Part shown: positions 1-11,156 of the stretch, piece after piece
Position numbering within the stretch: position 1 is the first letter of the stretch
Layout of the letters: every line of letters begins with the position of its first letter
DNA from: Gymnogyps californianus
Taxonomy: Eukaryota; Chordata; Aves; Accipitriformes; Cathartidae
Assembly: GCF_018139145.2 (NCBI RefSeq)
Contig: NC_059471.1
Span: 86,388,520-86,452,519 of the forward strand
DNA length: 64,000 nucleotides
Direction of reading: 5' to 3'
The notes under the pieces: model-generated
Seen by the model: only the letters and a program-made list of their open reading frames with translations
What the model was told of the DNA's origin: nothing
Databases searched by the model: none
Made by a program: the position numbers and the translations under genes

Positions 1-77
1 CGCCCCGCCGTCTCCCCACGCCGAGCCTGACCAGGCCCCGCCGAGGCCGTGGAGCCGCCGCCGGCCGCCGCACTCAC

Positions 78-345
78 CACCAGCGGGGCCGCTTGCGGGG
101 CCGCTTCCGGAGCCGCCGCCTCCCGCCGCTCCTCCGGCCGCCGCCGCTCCGCCCCGAGCAGGTGCCCGGCGAGGAGGCGGGGCGGGTCCCGGCGGGCAGC
201 GCCGACCGCAGCTGCTCCTCACGGGCGCGGCGGAGAGAAAAGGCGGGCGGAGGGCGGGCGCCCCGGAAGAGGAGGGGCGGGCGGGCGGCGGCAGCCCCTC
301 CCCCTCCCCTCCCCTCCCCTCCCCTCCCCTCCCCTCCCCTCCCCT
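78..345 (-). other. Putative first exon (probably 5' UTR) of a leftward gene, possibly BCLAF3
   Basis: On the minus strand the sequence CTGGTG followed by gtgagtg fits the vertebrate 5' splice site, placing an exon end at 78 and the intron start at 77. The right boundary given here is arbitrary because the transcription start cannot be seen. In human, BCLAF3 (CXorf23) lies next to MAP7D2, downstream of it and on the same strand. A first exon of the BCLAF3 orthologue is therefore the likeliest identity. This is synteny inference: no BCLAF3 protein sequence is in the window, and the first exon may be wholly non-coding. A different or novel transcript cannot be excluded. Confidence 0.4.
295..345. 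repeat. (CCCCT)n / (AGGGG)n array in the CpG island
   Basis: About ten pentamer units run from 295 to 345, with one extra C at 300. The minus strand reads repeated AGGGG, with many closely spaced runs of four G, so it can form a G-quadruplex. It sits upstream of the minus-strand donor at 77/78 and may lie in the promoter or 5' UTR of that transcript. Confidence 0.9.
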
Positions 346-900
346 GGCGGCTGCCTCCGTGCGGCCTCTCGCCCCGCAGCCGCCGTTCGCCCGCCCGGGC
401 TGGGCGCTGTCGGGGGCCGGCGCTGGGCAGCTCCGTGCCGGCCACTGGTTCCCGGCCGCGGCAGCGCAGGCGTGCCCTGGCCCTTCCTGTGGGGGTATTC
501 AGAGCTCTGAGGAGCCCCGCAGCTGGAAAGCCCCGTGAAAAGCAGACCCCCTCCCGCGACGCTTCCCACCCGGCCCCTCTCGGGCCCGGGGAGCGGCTGC
601 CGCCTCCCGCGCGGGGCCAAGGGCGGCCGAGGCGGGTCAGGCCCGAGGCGCCGGGGTTTGCCGGGGAGGCGCCGGGCTCCCAGCCCTTTGTCCGGTGTCG
701 GCTGCGGCGCGGTGGGTCGGGCAGGAAAGGCTTGGCCAGCAGCCCGCCCGAGGCCTTACGGGTCAGGCCCTACGGGTAAACGCACTGCGGTGCGTGCGGT
801 GCTGCGGTGAGGCCGCACGCCGCCCGGGCAGACAGGGCCTCGGCGCTGCCCGCCGGCCCGCAGGTAGCGCGGCCACGGCTTACCCATCACGGGATGCCGC

Positions 901-3900
901 TGCGAGGCTTGAGGCGGCTGTGGCGAGGCTTCGGTGGTTTTTTCTGAGGCTCTTTCCAAGTTCCTGGAGTGCCCGTCCGAGCGTGTGCTGCAGTATTGCC
1001 GCGCTCTCCTTCCCTGGGAGATCGGATCCATCCCGGCGATTCGAACGCTCTCCTTTCTAGGCCACCGGGATGCACTCCATTGATGGCCGGTCATGATACC
1101 CAGCAGGCCTAACAGGTTTGGCGTTTGAGCGAGTGAGTTTTTTCTTCAGGAGCTGCAAACAGCGGGAGCACACACCGACACGTACTGAAGCCCTTTCGAA
1201 ACGGAGTGTCTCTTTATGGTAGAAAACCACCCAGAAACAGATTTAAAGATCATGCAAAACCACATGTAAAAGGAGACACTGATGCTATCTAGATTACATT
1301 AGGCATCCAAGGCTGTTGGTCAAGGATCGTGAATACTAGTTTGGTGCGTTGTCAGATCAACTCCTTAATACAAATTTGATTCAGATCAGATGCAGGCACA
1401 TGGTTTTGCTTTAGCCCAAGCATAGAATTGATACTGGTTTTGTATTTTTACAGTAGCTGCAGGCAGATGGGCGATCCCTGACAGGGCATCGTTACAGCAG
1501 CACAGGCAGATGATAGTTGATCTGGTGTAAAGCTTGCCACAACCATGTTAGCCTGTCAACATTTTTTTTTTTTAAACAAATTAATTAAAGCCCCAAAAGA
1601 GCCAGAGTCAGGACTCCGTGTTACGTAGTCTTGACACTTCTGATCCAGCTCAGAGCCATAGTGCTGCATTTATTGTCAAACCATGGCCTAACAGGGTGAA
1701 GTTAGATGTTTATATCCACTGGATAAAGAGCGGAGAGGAAGGGTTGCTTACTGTTGGCCCCTTAATTAGATGTACTTCAAAGAGGTGGTCTCAGTTTCCT
1801 TACATTCCCAATACCAGCGTGGGCTGCCAACTCTGGCTATCCTTCGCACCTTTAGCTGCTGACGTCTTCCTGCCCTCCTTTTATAGGACTGATTTTTTAG
1901 CAGAGCATTACCTTCAGATCTCCATCTTCTCAACCTTGGCAGAGTTGCTGTAGGTGGGACTGAGGGATCCCTCTTCACAGCTATAAATCCGGTTGCTGTC
2001 TTTGTCCATGGAATCCTGCTCGGTTCTTTCTAGACTAGCTCAAACACGAGGAACCCTGCACGACTGCCGTACAAAATAATTTCCTGCGTTCACCAAAACA
2101 CTTTGAAATTCTCATAAGAAAAGCATATAGAACTATAAGATTATGTTTAAATTTAATAGTAGACTCCTCCCAATTAAAAGGGAACGCAAAAGATGTACTG
2201 AACTATATGTCATAAAAATAGAGTGGCAAGCTGCACTAAGCAATGCTTGCTTCCTCTTCACCATGTTGATATTTTTGTTAATAGGAGCTTGGGGTGAGAA
2301 CTGGGCAGAGTGAGCTTTCGATCGAGAAAGTGAGACTGAAGCGGGCAGGTGCCGTTGATCTGCACTTTCCCAAAGAAACCTGGGCCAGCCTGGGGGGCTC
2401 AACCAGGTAACGTGCAGTACCAGTTTGACATAGCTCTTACAATACGCGGGATAATCACTGTCTAGGCAGCTATGGTTTCGTTCTCAAGATTAGGAAAGTC
2501 GAACTAACAGAAAAAAGATTTGGTTTTATTCCCTACTTCAGCTGGTGTAGTGGTTTGCCTGTTCTCTGTGTGTAGGGAGGCTAGTGCTGCCCTGAAACTT
2601 AAAACTAAGCAGACACCTCACTTGAAGCAAAAACTGGTCCAAAGCACTAAGTACAGACAACCCACCTCTATGTGCATGTGATAAACTTCTACATTACATA
2701 AGCTTTCAACTTTATTCAACTTCATTATTAACCTATTTACTTGAATTCGCCTCAGATGGTCTTGATCCAATATACATTTATCCTGATGGATACTAGCCTG
2801 ATGGATAGTAAGTGCACAAGGGTCTCAATGGTTGGGACCGTATGGTCTAAGAAAACAAGAACTTAAACACACTTTACAAATTAAATTAATATTCAAAGCA
2901 GTGTCTATTAGTAGTTCCACAGCATCATTATTCTCCATCTCTAAATTGTGAAGGCTATTCTATTGCACAAGACTTGGCAATTACTGCTTATTAAGACTAA
3001 TTATTTTAATCTATTTGCATGTTTTTTTCTAATTAACTATCATTAGAATAGAGAATAGCTTTCATATTCCTTTAATGTTTAATTTAGTAAACGTTCCCTT
3101 TGGAAAGAGCATGGCTGCAGTTTGCATGCTAAATACTTGGAAATGATGAACGGAAGTCACCTAGAATTCAAAGGCAGAAACTAGCCCTCGATAGCAGACA
3201 GATCCTGCGTATCTGTTCTTTCAAGGAGGCATTTCGTTTTCCACCTAAAACGTTACTATTGGTGCTGAACTTTGCTGAACCGTATTATGTGAATTTTTTT
3301 TTTTTTTAAGTGGAAATAAAACTTTCCTTGATCCCCGGCAAGGTCAGGCACAGAAGCAGGCAGAGCAAGGGAGCCTGCGCTGTGCTGGGGAGCACTGCCA
3401 GGCTCAGCACCACAGCAGCCGCTGCTGGATGCCTGTTCTCCGCTGAGGTGGACCAGATACATGAAATTAAAAGCTCTTTGTAGGGAGCGGGTTAGCTTGG
3501 TTGCCATACACAATTCATTTTGGTGTCTGCAGACAGAGCCCGTAGATGGTAACACTTACGGGGAAAAAGCACATCAGAGCAGTGAGAGAGGGTCTGGTGG
3601 AGTCAACATCTGCAAAGGCATGATTCACCATCAAGAACTGCTGTCCAAGGGTAATCGTGGTTTTACAAGCCAACCTCTCGTAGTATCTGAGGGGAAGTGT
3701 TTCGTTTGTACTTCACTATCTTGTTATGCCTCCTGATAAGACTTGCATGGCTTCATTAACTTGGATCTCTGCTTTTGGAGGAGTTTCGCATTTATGCTTT
3801 CTTCTTCCACTTCTCACCCACCTCTACCCCTTAGCGCAACCAGACGATTTTTTCTTTGAGTTTTATCAAAATACTTTCGCCAAACCACAAAGCATGTCTC

Positions 3901-6900
3901 CTGTATTGAAATGAGAGCGAGCTGCCTAATTCTTTGCAGGCACGCTACTCATTTGCTTCTTCTAATAGTAATTAAAAAAAAATATTTCTATCATTCAGTG
4001 GAACAAAATTAGCTAAACCTCCAAGTCCCCAGCAAAGGAGCGTCAGCTCTTTCTCTTACTTTACAGAAAATGAGATACTGGTGTTTAGGTCAACTCCTGA
4101 GGTTACTTGTCAAAATAACTTCAAATCTGTAACACCTCATCCAGACAAGGCAAGAATTTGGTCCAGAATAAAGCAAAAACCCCCACCCAAATTCAGTTGT
4201 AAGAACTTTCTTTAATAGCCTTCTGTGGAACTGTGATATTTTTTTCAGTCTAGGCTCAGAGCAACAGATAACGATTCCCTCCTTAATTGAGGAAATAGGT
4301 CCTACATTATTTAGCTTTGAAATTTAAGGAAAGCTGTAAAGTAATTGTTTAATTAAAACCCGAAGGAATGTGAGAGGATGACTGACTGCATGACTTGGCT
4401 CCGATAGTATCACCAAATTACTCTTTAAAGAGAGCGTTTAGCAAGGCTGGGCTCTCATGACGTAATGATGCCCGTATGTTTTATTTATGAGGTTATCATG
4501 ACTCTCCTGTAACAACATGTGAAAATGCGCTGTTGCCGCTAGGCGTACGGCCCGTGTGAACTTGGTAGGATTTTGGCAAAATACCAATGAAAACAATCTC
4601 AGCGTATGAATTCACACCAATGTGTGACATAAATATGGTAACAGGATTTTAAAAGCAAAGGCTTTGAACCAGGCTTATCACCCAAGAGGCCACAGCAGAT
4701 GAATTTGAGGAGGAAGGCAGAGGCACAGAAGGGCTGCATTTCTTTGCCTGTGCAAGAGCCCGATCTTGGAAAGTTGACAGAAGGAGAAATTGCCGTGAAA
4801 CAGCAGGATGAGAAGTCTGAGGAGAGATCAAATTTCAAAATGTCCAGCTTGACAGGACATTGTGGGCATGACTGATACTAATTTGTCTTAGGAATTTTAA
4901 TAGTGATTACGTGGTAGTGAATATGTGCAAAGTATCTTAGCATTCTTCAGCGACTGTTACCTTTACCCATCCTGCTTCCCCTCCCTCATTCCATCAACTC
5001 ATTTATTTGCTAAATCCACCGGCAGTTTCATTTGCTACAGGACACTTTCTGCCCTAAAAAGCGACACTGGCCCAAGAACATCAGCATAAATTAACCTTGT
5101 AAAAACATAGGTTAGAAATACAAACGTTTCTTGCCAAAAGGAAAGAAATTCTGACCCGATCATCACCTGGGGAAGTTTTAGCCGTTTCTGACCAGGATTA
5201 TGTTCATTGCCCGTGCCAGGGGTGCTTCATTGCTGTCCCCGACACACTACTGCACATACTCAGTCTCCAAAAGACTCCTGTGACTTTTTGTTTCTCTGTC
5301 AGCTGTGGTGCGGACAGTCCTTGTCCAGGAACCGAAAGAACAAACTCATTCCAGCAGCCAACCACCAGAATTTGTATTCTCTTGGATTTCTGTATTTGAA
5401 CTGGTAAGAGGTTTAAGAAAAGAAAAAGAAGAAAAAGGAAGGAGTGAAAACTCTTCCTGATCGAGACCTCCCACCAGGAAGATTAGGAGTAACTCCACAG
5501 AATTTATTGGTACAAACCCCCACAGCTCTGCATATTTAAGGTGCTAATAATGGTATTTCAGACAATGTTGCCATCTGTATTTTAAAAGAGAGAAGTTACT
5601 CTGAAAAGGGATGTGTGAACATAGTGTTAATATGGTGTTACAGATATTGCCCTGATCCTGCTTACTGTGCTGCTCATGTATTGAATTTGGTGAGAGTGGC
5701 TGTTATTTCTAGAAAAAGTGAGGAAATACTGTCAGAGTAATTTCCCTGACTGTGAGCATCTCTCACACCCATTAATTTTTTTCTCCAGCTATGTAATTTT
5801 ATGTTCTTGGGTCCATTCCTGTACAACGTCAATCACCTACAATTGCCATTGACTTCAAGTTATTCCTTTTAGACACAGCAAGAAATATGAGCGATAATGC
5901 AAAGCTTCTGGTTTGAGCTATTTATGTAACTATTTTAAAAACTTACTCTTAGAGCAAGGGCTTCGTAGAGCACGCAGCACATTGCTTACCATTTCCTTCT
6001 ATTCATTGAATCTCTCCTGCATCATAGTTGTTTTTTCTCTGGAAATCATTACGGCTTGATTTCAGCAGGGATACACATCTACTTTTGTAAAACTCCCAAG
6101 TGAACATCACACACTAGCTTCCAGAGCATTTATTTTGATCCTGAAGTATGCATGCCTCAGGTAATCATCAAACCTGCTAGTTTAAAAACATTACTACCTC
6201 AGTCTTGAATCATTAGAAATGCTATAAAATCTATACAAGCTGGAGAACAAACAAGGCAACTGAGAAGAAAACAAGTGTCAAAAATTATTCTGGTGGTCAA
6301 GAAACCATTTTCTTATACTTTACGTAATTATTTTAAAAGCTTAAACATCCTTTCTCTTAGTGTTTCTGCCTGCAATTTTAAGGGCTTTTACACTTAACGT
6401 GTTGCTTCAACAGACAAGTTAAATTGGCCAGCTGAGTGAATAGCATCACCTACTCTTCAGCTGTAGGAGATCATAAGGATAAGATAAATGATGGGATAAA
6501 AAAGCAGGGGAGTCACAAACATTGTGGCTCGTGGCGTTCTGGACTGGTATTATTGCCACTAACAGCAATAACAAAAATGCATCTGAATATCTTAAGTTTT
6601 CTATTATTTTTAAGTGTATGTATTCTGGAGAGATTGAATGAATTTAAAACCTAGTTTTCTTAAGATTAAAAAGAAAATGCAGAGAAAATTGCATTCAGTC
6701 ATAATATACATTATATTTTCCAGATTTTAGCATAGTGGCCCAGCAGTAATACATTTTTCAGAATTTAATATTGATACTGAAAACCAACATCCCCAAATGT
6801 CAGGTAACTGCCATTTATGTATATTTGTACACACATACACAGAGGCAGCATAGGTGAACAACCACTCTCCGTGCTGTTTTCAGAGGCAACCAACAGCTCG

Positions 6901-7335
6901 AACAACACTGTTCCAAAATGAGAGCAAATGAAGAGTGTTTTTCAGTCTCTACCTTGTTCTTATATAGGGAGGGAAAGGGGAGGAGTAAGCAAGAAGTCCC
7001 ACGGGTCGCTAAAGCAAGAGGAGGAGCAGTGTATCCCCACGGATTCATTTGTGCCGCTTACAGGACAGTCTCCCTCTTGTGCAGGATACAGGCCATGGCT
7101 TAGAGCAGACAAGAAATAGACCTCACAGAGTAAATAGTCTTCAGCTCTTGAATATTAAAGTATTTACATTTTAATAGGCAGAAGGGACCACAGTTTAAAC
7201 CTTTATGGGAAGGATGTCTTCTACTAGGGTTTCGAGGCTGCCTTGCAGCGCTGAAGCCCCAGAGGTGTCCTGGGACCTTGGGCTTCTCTGACCAGCCATG
7301 ACTGATGCTGAAGGCCACTGCACTACCTTGGGCAC
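901..7335. other. Intergenic DNA, no gene recognised
   Basis: AT-rich sequence follows the CpG island. Its open frames are short, lack splice context and match no family I recognise. A few simple runs are present, such as poly-T near 1561 and 3295. It separates the CpG-island gene from the solo LTR at 7336 and, beyond that, the 3' end of MAP7D2. I see no exon, RNA gene or recognisable complete repeat. Confidence 0.6.
7331..7335 (+). repeat. 5-bp target-site duplication, left copy
   Basis: GGCAC immediately precedes the LTR that starts TGTATTGGG. The same GGCAC follows the LTR at 8475-8479. Confidence 0.85.
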
Positions 7336-8474
7336 TGTATTGGGTTTGCATGGCAAGGTTTTGGTAGAGGGGGGGCTACAGGGGTGGCTTCTGTAAGGAG
7401 CTGCTAGAAGCTTCCCTGATGTCCGATAAAGTTAATGCCAGCGAGTTCCACGACGGACCCGCCGCTGGCCAAGGCCGAGCCCATCAGCAACGGTGGTAGC
7501 GCCTCTGGGATAACATATTTAAGAAAGGGAAAAATACCCTGCGCAGCAGCAATTGCAGCCGGAGCAGAGAGGAGTGAGAAGATGTGAGAGGAACAACTCC
7601 GCAGACACCAAGGTCAGTGAAGAAGGAGGGGGAGGAGGTGCTCCAGGCACTGGAGCAGAGATTCCCCTGCAGCCCGTGGTGAAGACCATGGTGAGGCAGG
7701 CTGTCCCCCTGCAGCCCATGGAGGTCCACGGTGGAGCAGATATCCACCTGCAGCCCGTAGAGGACCCCATGCCGGAGCAGGTGGATGCCTGAAGGAGGCT
7801 GTGACCCCGTGGGAAGCCCACGCTGGAGCAGGCTCCTGGCAGGACCCGTGGAGAGAGGAGCCCACGCTGGAGCAGGTTTGCTGGCAGGACTTGTGACCCT
7901 GCGGGGGACCCAGGCTGGAGCAGTCTGTTCCTGAAGGACTGCACCCCGTGGAAGGGACCCATGCTGGAGCAGTTCGTGAAGAACTGTAGCCCGTGGGAAG
8001 GACTCACGCTGGAGAAGTTCGTGGAGGACTGTCTCCCATGGGAGGGACCGCACGCTGGAGCAGGGGAAGAGTGTGAGGAGTCCTCCCCCTGAGGAGGAAG
8101 GAGCGGCAGAAACAACGTGTGATGAACTGACCCAAACCCCCATTCCCCATCCCCCTGCGCCGCTTGGGGCGGGGAGGAGGTAGAGAAAATCAGGAGTAAA
8201 GTTAAGCCTGGAAGAAGGGAGGGGTGGGGGGAAGGTGTTTTAAGATTTGGTTTTACTTCTCATTATCCTCCTCTGATTTGACTGGTAATAAATTAATTTT
8301 TTTCCCCAAGCCGAGCCTGTTTTGCCCATGATGACAATTGGTGAGTGATCTCCCTGTCCTTATCTCGACCCACAAGCCTTTCATTTTATTTTCCCTCCCC
8401 TGTCCAGCTGAGGAGGGGAGTGATAGAGCAGCTTTGGTGGGCACCTGGCATCCAGCCAGGGTCAACCCACCACA
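7336..8474 (+). mobile_element. Solo LTR of an avian endogenous retrovirus, about 1.14 kb
   Basis: The element begins TGTATTGGG and ends CCACCACA, obeying the retroviral TG...CA rule, and is flanked by the 5-bp duplication GGCAC. A TATA-like TATTTAAG lies near 7517-7524. An AATAAA polyadenylation signal at 8287-8292, in the same orientation, fits a U3-R-U5 layout on the plus strand. U3 contains a minisatellite. No internal gag, pol or env sequence is present, so it is a solo LTR left by recombination. A 5-bp duplication is typical of class III (ERVL-like) elements, although the family name cannot be confirmed. The segment near 8360-8400 resembles the 3' part of the other LTR family in this window. 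Confidence 0.85.
7823..8070 (+). repeat. Minisatellite inside the LTR, units of 44-49 bp
   Basis: Units begin CTGGAGCAG or close variants at 7823, 7867, 7915, 7964, 8009 and 8055, giving spacings of 44, 48, 49, 45 and 46 bp. Further diverged relatives extend left to about 7640. The repeats keep long spurious open frames on the minus strand. Confidence 0.85.
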
Positions 8475-8479
8475 GGCAC
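8475..8479 (+). repeat. 5-bp target-site duplication, right copy
   Basis: GGCAC directly after the LTR end, identical to 7331-7335. Confidence 0.85.
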
Positions 8480-10369
8480 ATGGGGTTGTGGAGCAGTAAA
8501 AGAGCTGCACTGCCACACTGCCGATGCCTGAAATACAAGCGGGGTGGTGGCAGGGGCACCCGAGCTGTATCCGCTGGTGAGGCTGGGACTGGGGTAGGAT
8601 GGGAAGCAGGGAAAGGTGCTGCTCTCTTTATGAGAGGTGGCAGAGGGAAGATCCCCACCCTGCCAGCCGGAGTAGCAGTCTGTACCTATTTCTGTTGCTT
8701 TCTCCACACACATAATTTGTACAATTACAGGAGAGAGGATGATTTCCCCCCCCTTCTAGCCCTTCATCACTAGATGAAAATGCAGCCTGGGAGTCCAGAT
8801 CCACCCCTCACTGATGCCATTTTGTTTTGAAATGAACTCGCTGGGGAGCCAGGAGGTCTGCTTAGGGCCTTTGCTGGGCCCTCAGAGAAGCTTTGGGTGT
8901 CATTTCCCAGGGCACCACCACAGAAAGTGCTGAACCTAATCAGAGAGCTACTGTGATGCCCAATTACCTCACAGGTATTATTCATTTATGTATTAGAAAC
9001 TTACTAATAGTTATACTAGTGATTGAAAATAAATCTGCAAAAGGACAGTAGCAGTGTCCGATTCTTCTTGGTGTGTATAATCCTGTTTCGCAGATCACTT
9101 TATAAAAGTAGTCTGTAAAAAAAATCCATCCATTTATAAATCCATTTATAAAAATCCATTCAAGGATCACTGCTCTACTCTTTTTTTTTCTTGCTGCTTC
9201 TCACAGGTTGATTCTCAAGTGCTTTACAGCAGAAAAGCTCTGCCAAGGACTTGTGTGAATCACTAGTGATCCTTCACCACAGTTTCAAGACCACTGACAA
9301 ATTAAAGCTCATTGCGCAGACTTGAGTCACAGCAGCAAACACTGATATGGTATTGGTATGAACAAGTTACAGCATCGAAAGCAAAAAGCAGAAGCGATTT
9401 AACCCCTCAACTAGCAGTACTTGCTGCAGATATTCAGCCAAATTTGTAAAGTTACATTTGAAAGCAAATATAAAGGAAAATACACAATATCTTTCCTCAT
9501 GAATACTCACTTACCATGCTTCCTTTAATCTTAGTAAATAACTGAGCGGACAAATAACATGAATGATTCAAGAATTAATAAGAGTGAGATGAACTGTCAC
9601 CATGGAAAGTATTAATATACTTCATAATAAAAGTAGATTCTCTCATTTTTAATTTTGACTGAAGTTATGATTAAAAAAAACAAAAAACAAACCAACCACC
9701 AAACTGTAGAACATTTCCCCCCAGCGTTTCACTAGAAAACTAGCAGCAGCTCCAGGCTGGCCTCTTTCTAAGCAGCAGTACGTGCATGTAGCTTGAAGAG
9801 AAGTTCAGCATTTATGTTATGGGTACCCTTACAGAACAGCTCTTGCACACTAAACAGAGCAGTGTCTACCAGCCACGGCTCCCAAGTTTTCTCTTCCTTG
9901 TTTTCTCTGCCAAGTAATACCCCAGAGAGCAGAAGCCGGGGCTGCAGACTGGCTTGTATACTGTCACTAGCACCCTGGATGCCACAGTTTGGAAGCCCTC
10001 ACCTTAAGGCTCTTCTGCCACCAGTCTGCATTTCCTCTGTGTATTGGCAAGACCTCAGAAAGCAAATCAGTATATGGCAAAGGAAGTAACGGTGAAATAT
10101 TTTGAGGCTCTGACAACCACTCCTTCATTCAGTATTACACCCTCCTTCAGAAAACACCTCAGAACAAATTAACATACATCTATTTTTAAATCAGTCGTAT
10201 TTTTGCTGGGACTAAAAAAAGCTAAGAAACAAGTTAGATTCATAAATGAAAATGTATTTCACCTTTATACATGCTATACAGGTCATGCAAATACAGAAAT
10301 CTACAGGTTATACAATGACACCATAATAAAATATAATGTGACATTTGTCAAACACAATGTCTCACAGCA
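8480..10369. other. Intergenic DNA between the solo LTR and the 3' end of MAP7D2
   Basis: No coding exon or recognisable complete repeat is seen. There is a small local repeat of ATCCATTTATA-like units near 9125-9165 and an A-rich run near 9670. Short open frames match nothing I know. Confidence 0.5.
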
Positions 10370-10389
10370 AAACAAACTGGGTTTGTTTG

Positions 10390-10395
10390 TTTATT
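10390..10395 (-). terminator. Candidate polyadenylation signal of MAP7D2
   Basis: The minus strand reads AATAAA here, then a C/A-rich gap and a GT-rich stretch (TTTGTTTTGCTGTG and TTGTGTTTG), the usual layout of signal, cleavage site and downstream element. It is the best of several candidates downstream of the stop codon. Confidence 0.45.
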
Positions 10396-10663
10396 ATTTA
10401 GGAAATAGATGAAGGACTAATTTGGAAGACACAGTACCATGCTACAGCTTACTGCACAGTCAAAAGAAAGTATCTTTCTGAAGTACACTAACATAAACAG
10501 AGCTGGATTGTTGTAGGTATGATTTCTTTATACATCGCACATAATGTCATGGGTTACTTTCCCGTTGCTGGCTTTAAAGAGCACAAGAACAGGGCTACAA
10601 CTGAGCTCAAGCCACGCTGTGAACTCCTTTACATGTGAAAAAAACCAAACAAAAAAGCAAACA

Positions 10664-10679
10664 CCCCCCCCCCCCCCCC
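10664..10679. repeat. Poly-C tract, 16 bases
   Basis: An uninterrupted run of 16 C on the plus strand, reading as G in the MAP7D2 sense direction within the probable 3' UTR. Confidence 0.95.
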
Positions 10680-11130
10680 AAGTTTTCACTTCTTTTGTGT
10701 TTGTGTCCAAAGAGAGTTGTATTTATAATTTATTTTTATAAGGACCTGGACAAAAGCGTCCTCAAAGCAGCACATGATCTAGCATAAAGTTATCATAGTT
10801 CACCAACAGAAATAAAGTTAATGCTGAATGGCACATAATGTCTAGACATTATACATCTTGATGCGAATTTTTCCATACAGATGCTTACAGAACGTTAAGG
10901 GGGCTAGCAGTGTTCCCCGTGTGTGTGTCAGCCTTTGTATTTCTGCTGCAACATCTGCAGATTGTTTTGCTGCTGACTAAATCTTGTTTTGTTGAGCCTA
11001 TAGGAAGACAAAATACTTCTCCACATGATAGAAAGCCTGCTGGTATTAATCAAGTGTCTGCATCTTCAAAGATTAACATGTTATCTCACGCCCCTGACCA
11101 CTCATTTGGATCTACTACAGCTATTCTGTG

Positions 11131-11156
11131 TGTGTATATATATATATATATATATA
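11131..11156. repeat. (TA)n microsatellite
   Basis: A TA dinucleotide run preceded by a short GTGTGT segment, inside the probable MAP7D2 3' UTR. Confidence 0.9.

Larger units (their letters stand above)
1..900. promoter_or_regulatory. CpG island promoter region at the left edge
   Basis: The stretch is very rich in G, C and CpG, in sharp contrast to the AT-rich DNA that follows. It contains GC-box-like GGGCGGG motifs (for example near 178-186 and 272-286) and an (AGGGG)n array on the minus strand. Islands like this normally mark a vertebrate promoter. The only clear splice signal inside it is a minus-strand donor at 77/78, so the main transcript probably runs leftwards. Long open frames here on both strands are what GC-rich DNA gives by chance and are not called as genes. 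No start site or TATA box could be fixed. Confidence 0.85.

Noticed and set aside
49..810. Several overlapping open frames of 91-228 codons on both strands in the CpG island
   Set aside because: Stop codons are rare in GC-rich DNA. The products are low-complexity Pro/Arg/Gly/Ala strings in several frames at once, with no known domain.
7484..8143. 219-residue open frame on the minus strand
   Set aside because: It lies wholly inside the solo LTR and is kept open by the repeat units. It is antisense to the element and has no family match.
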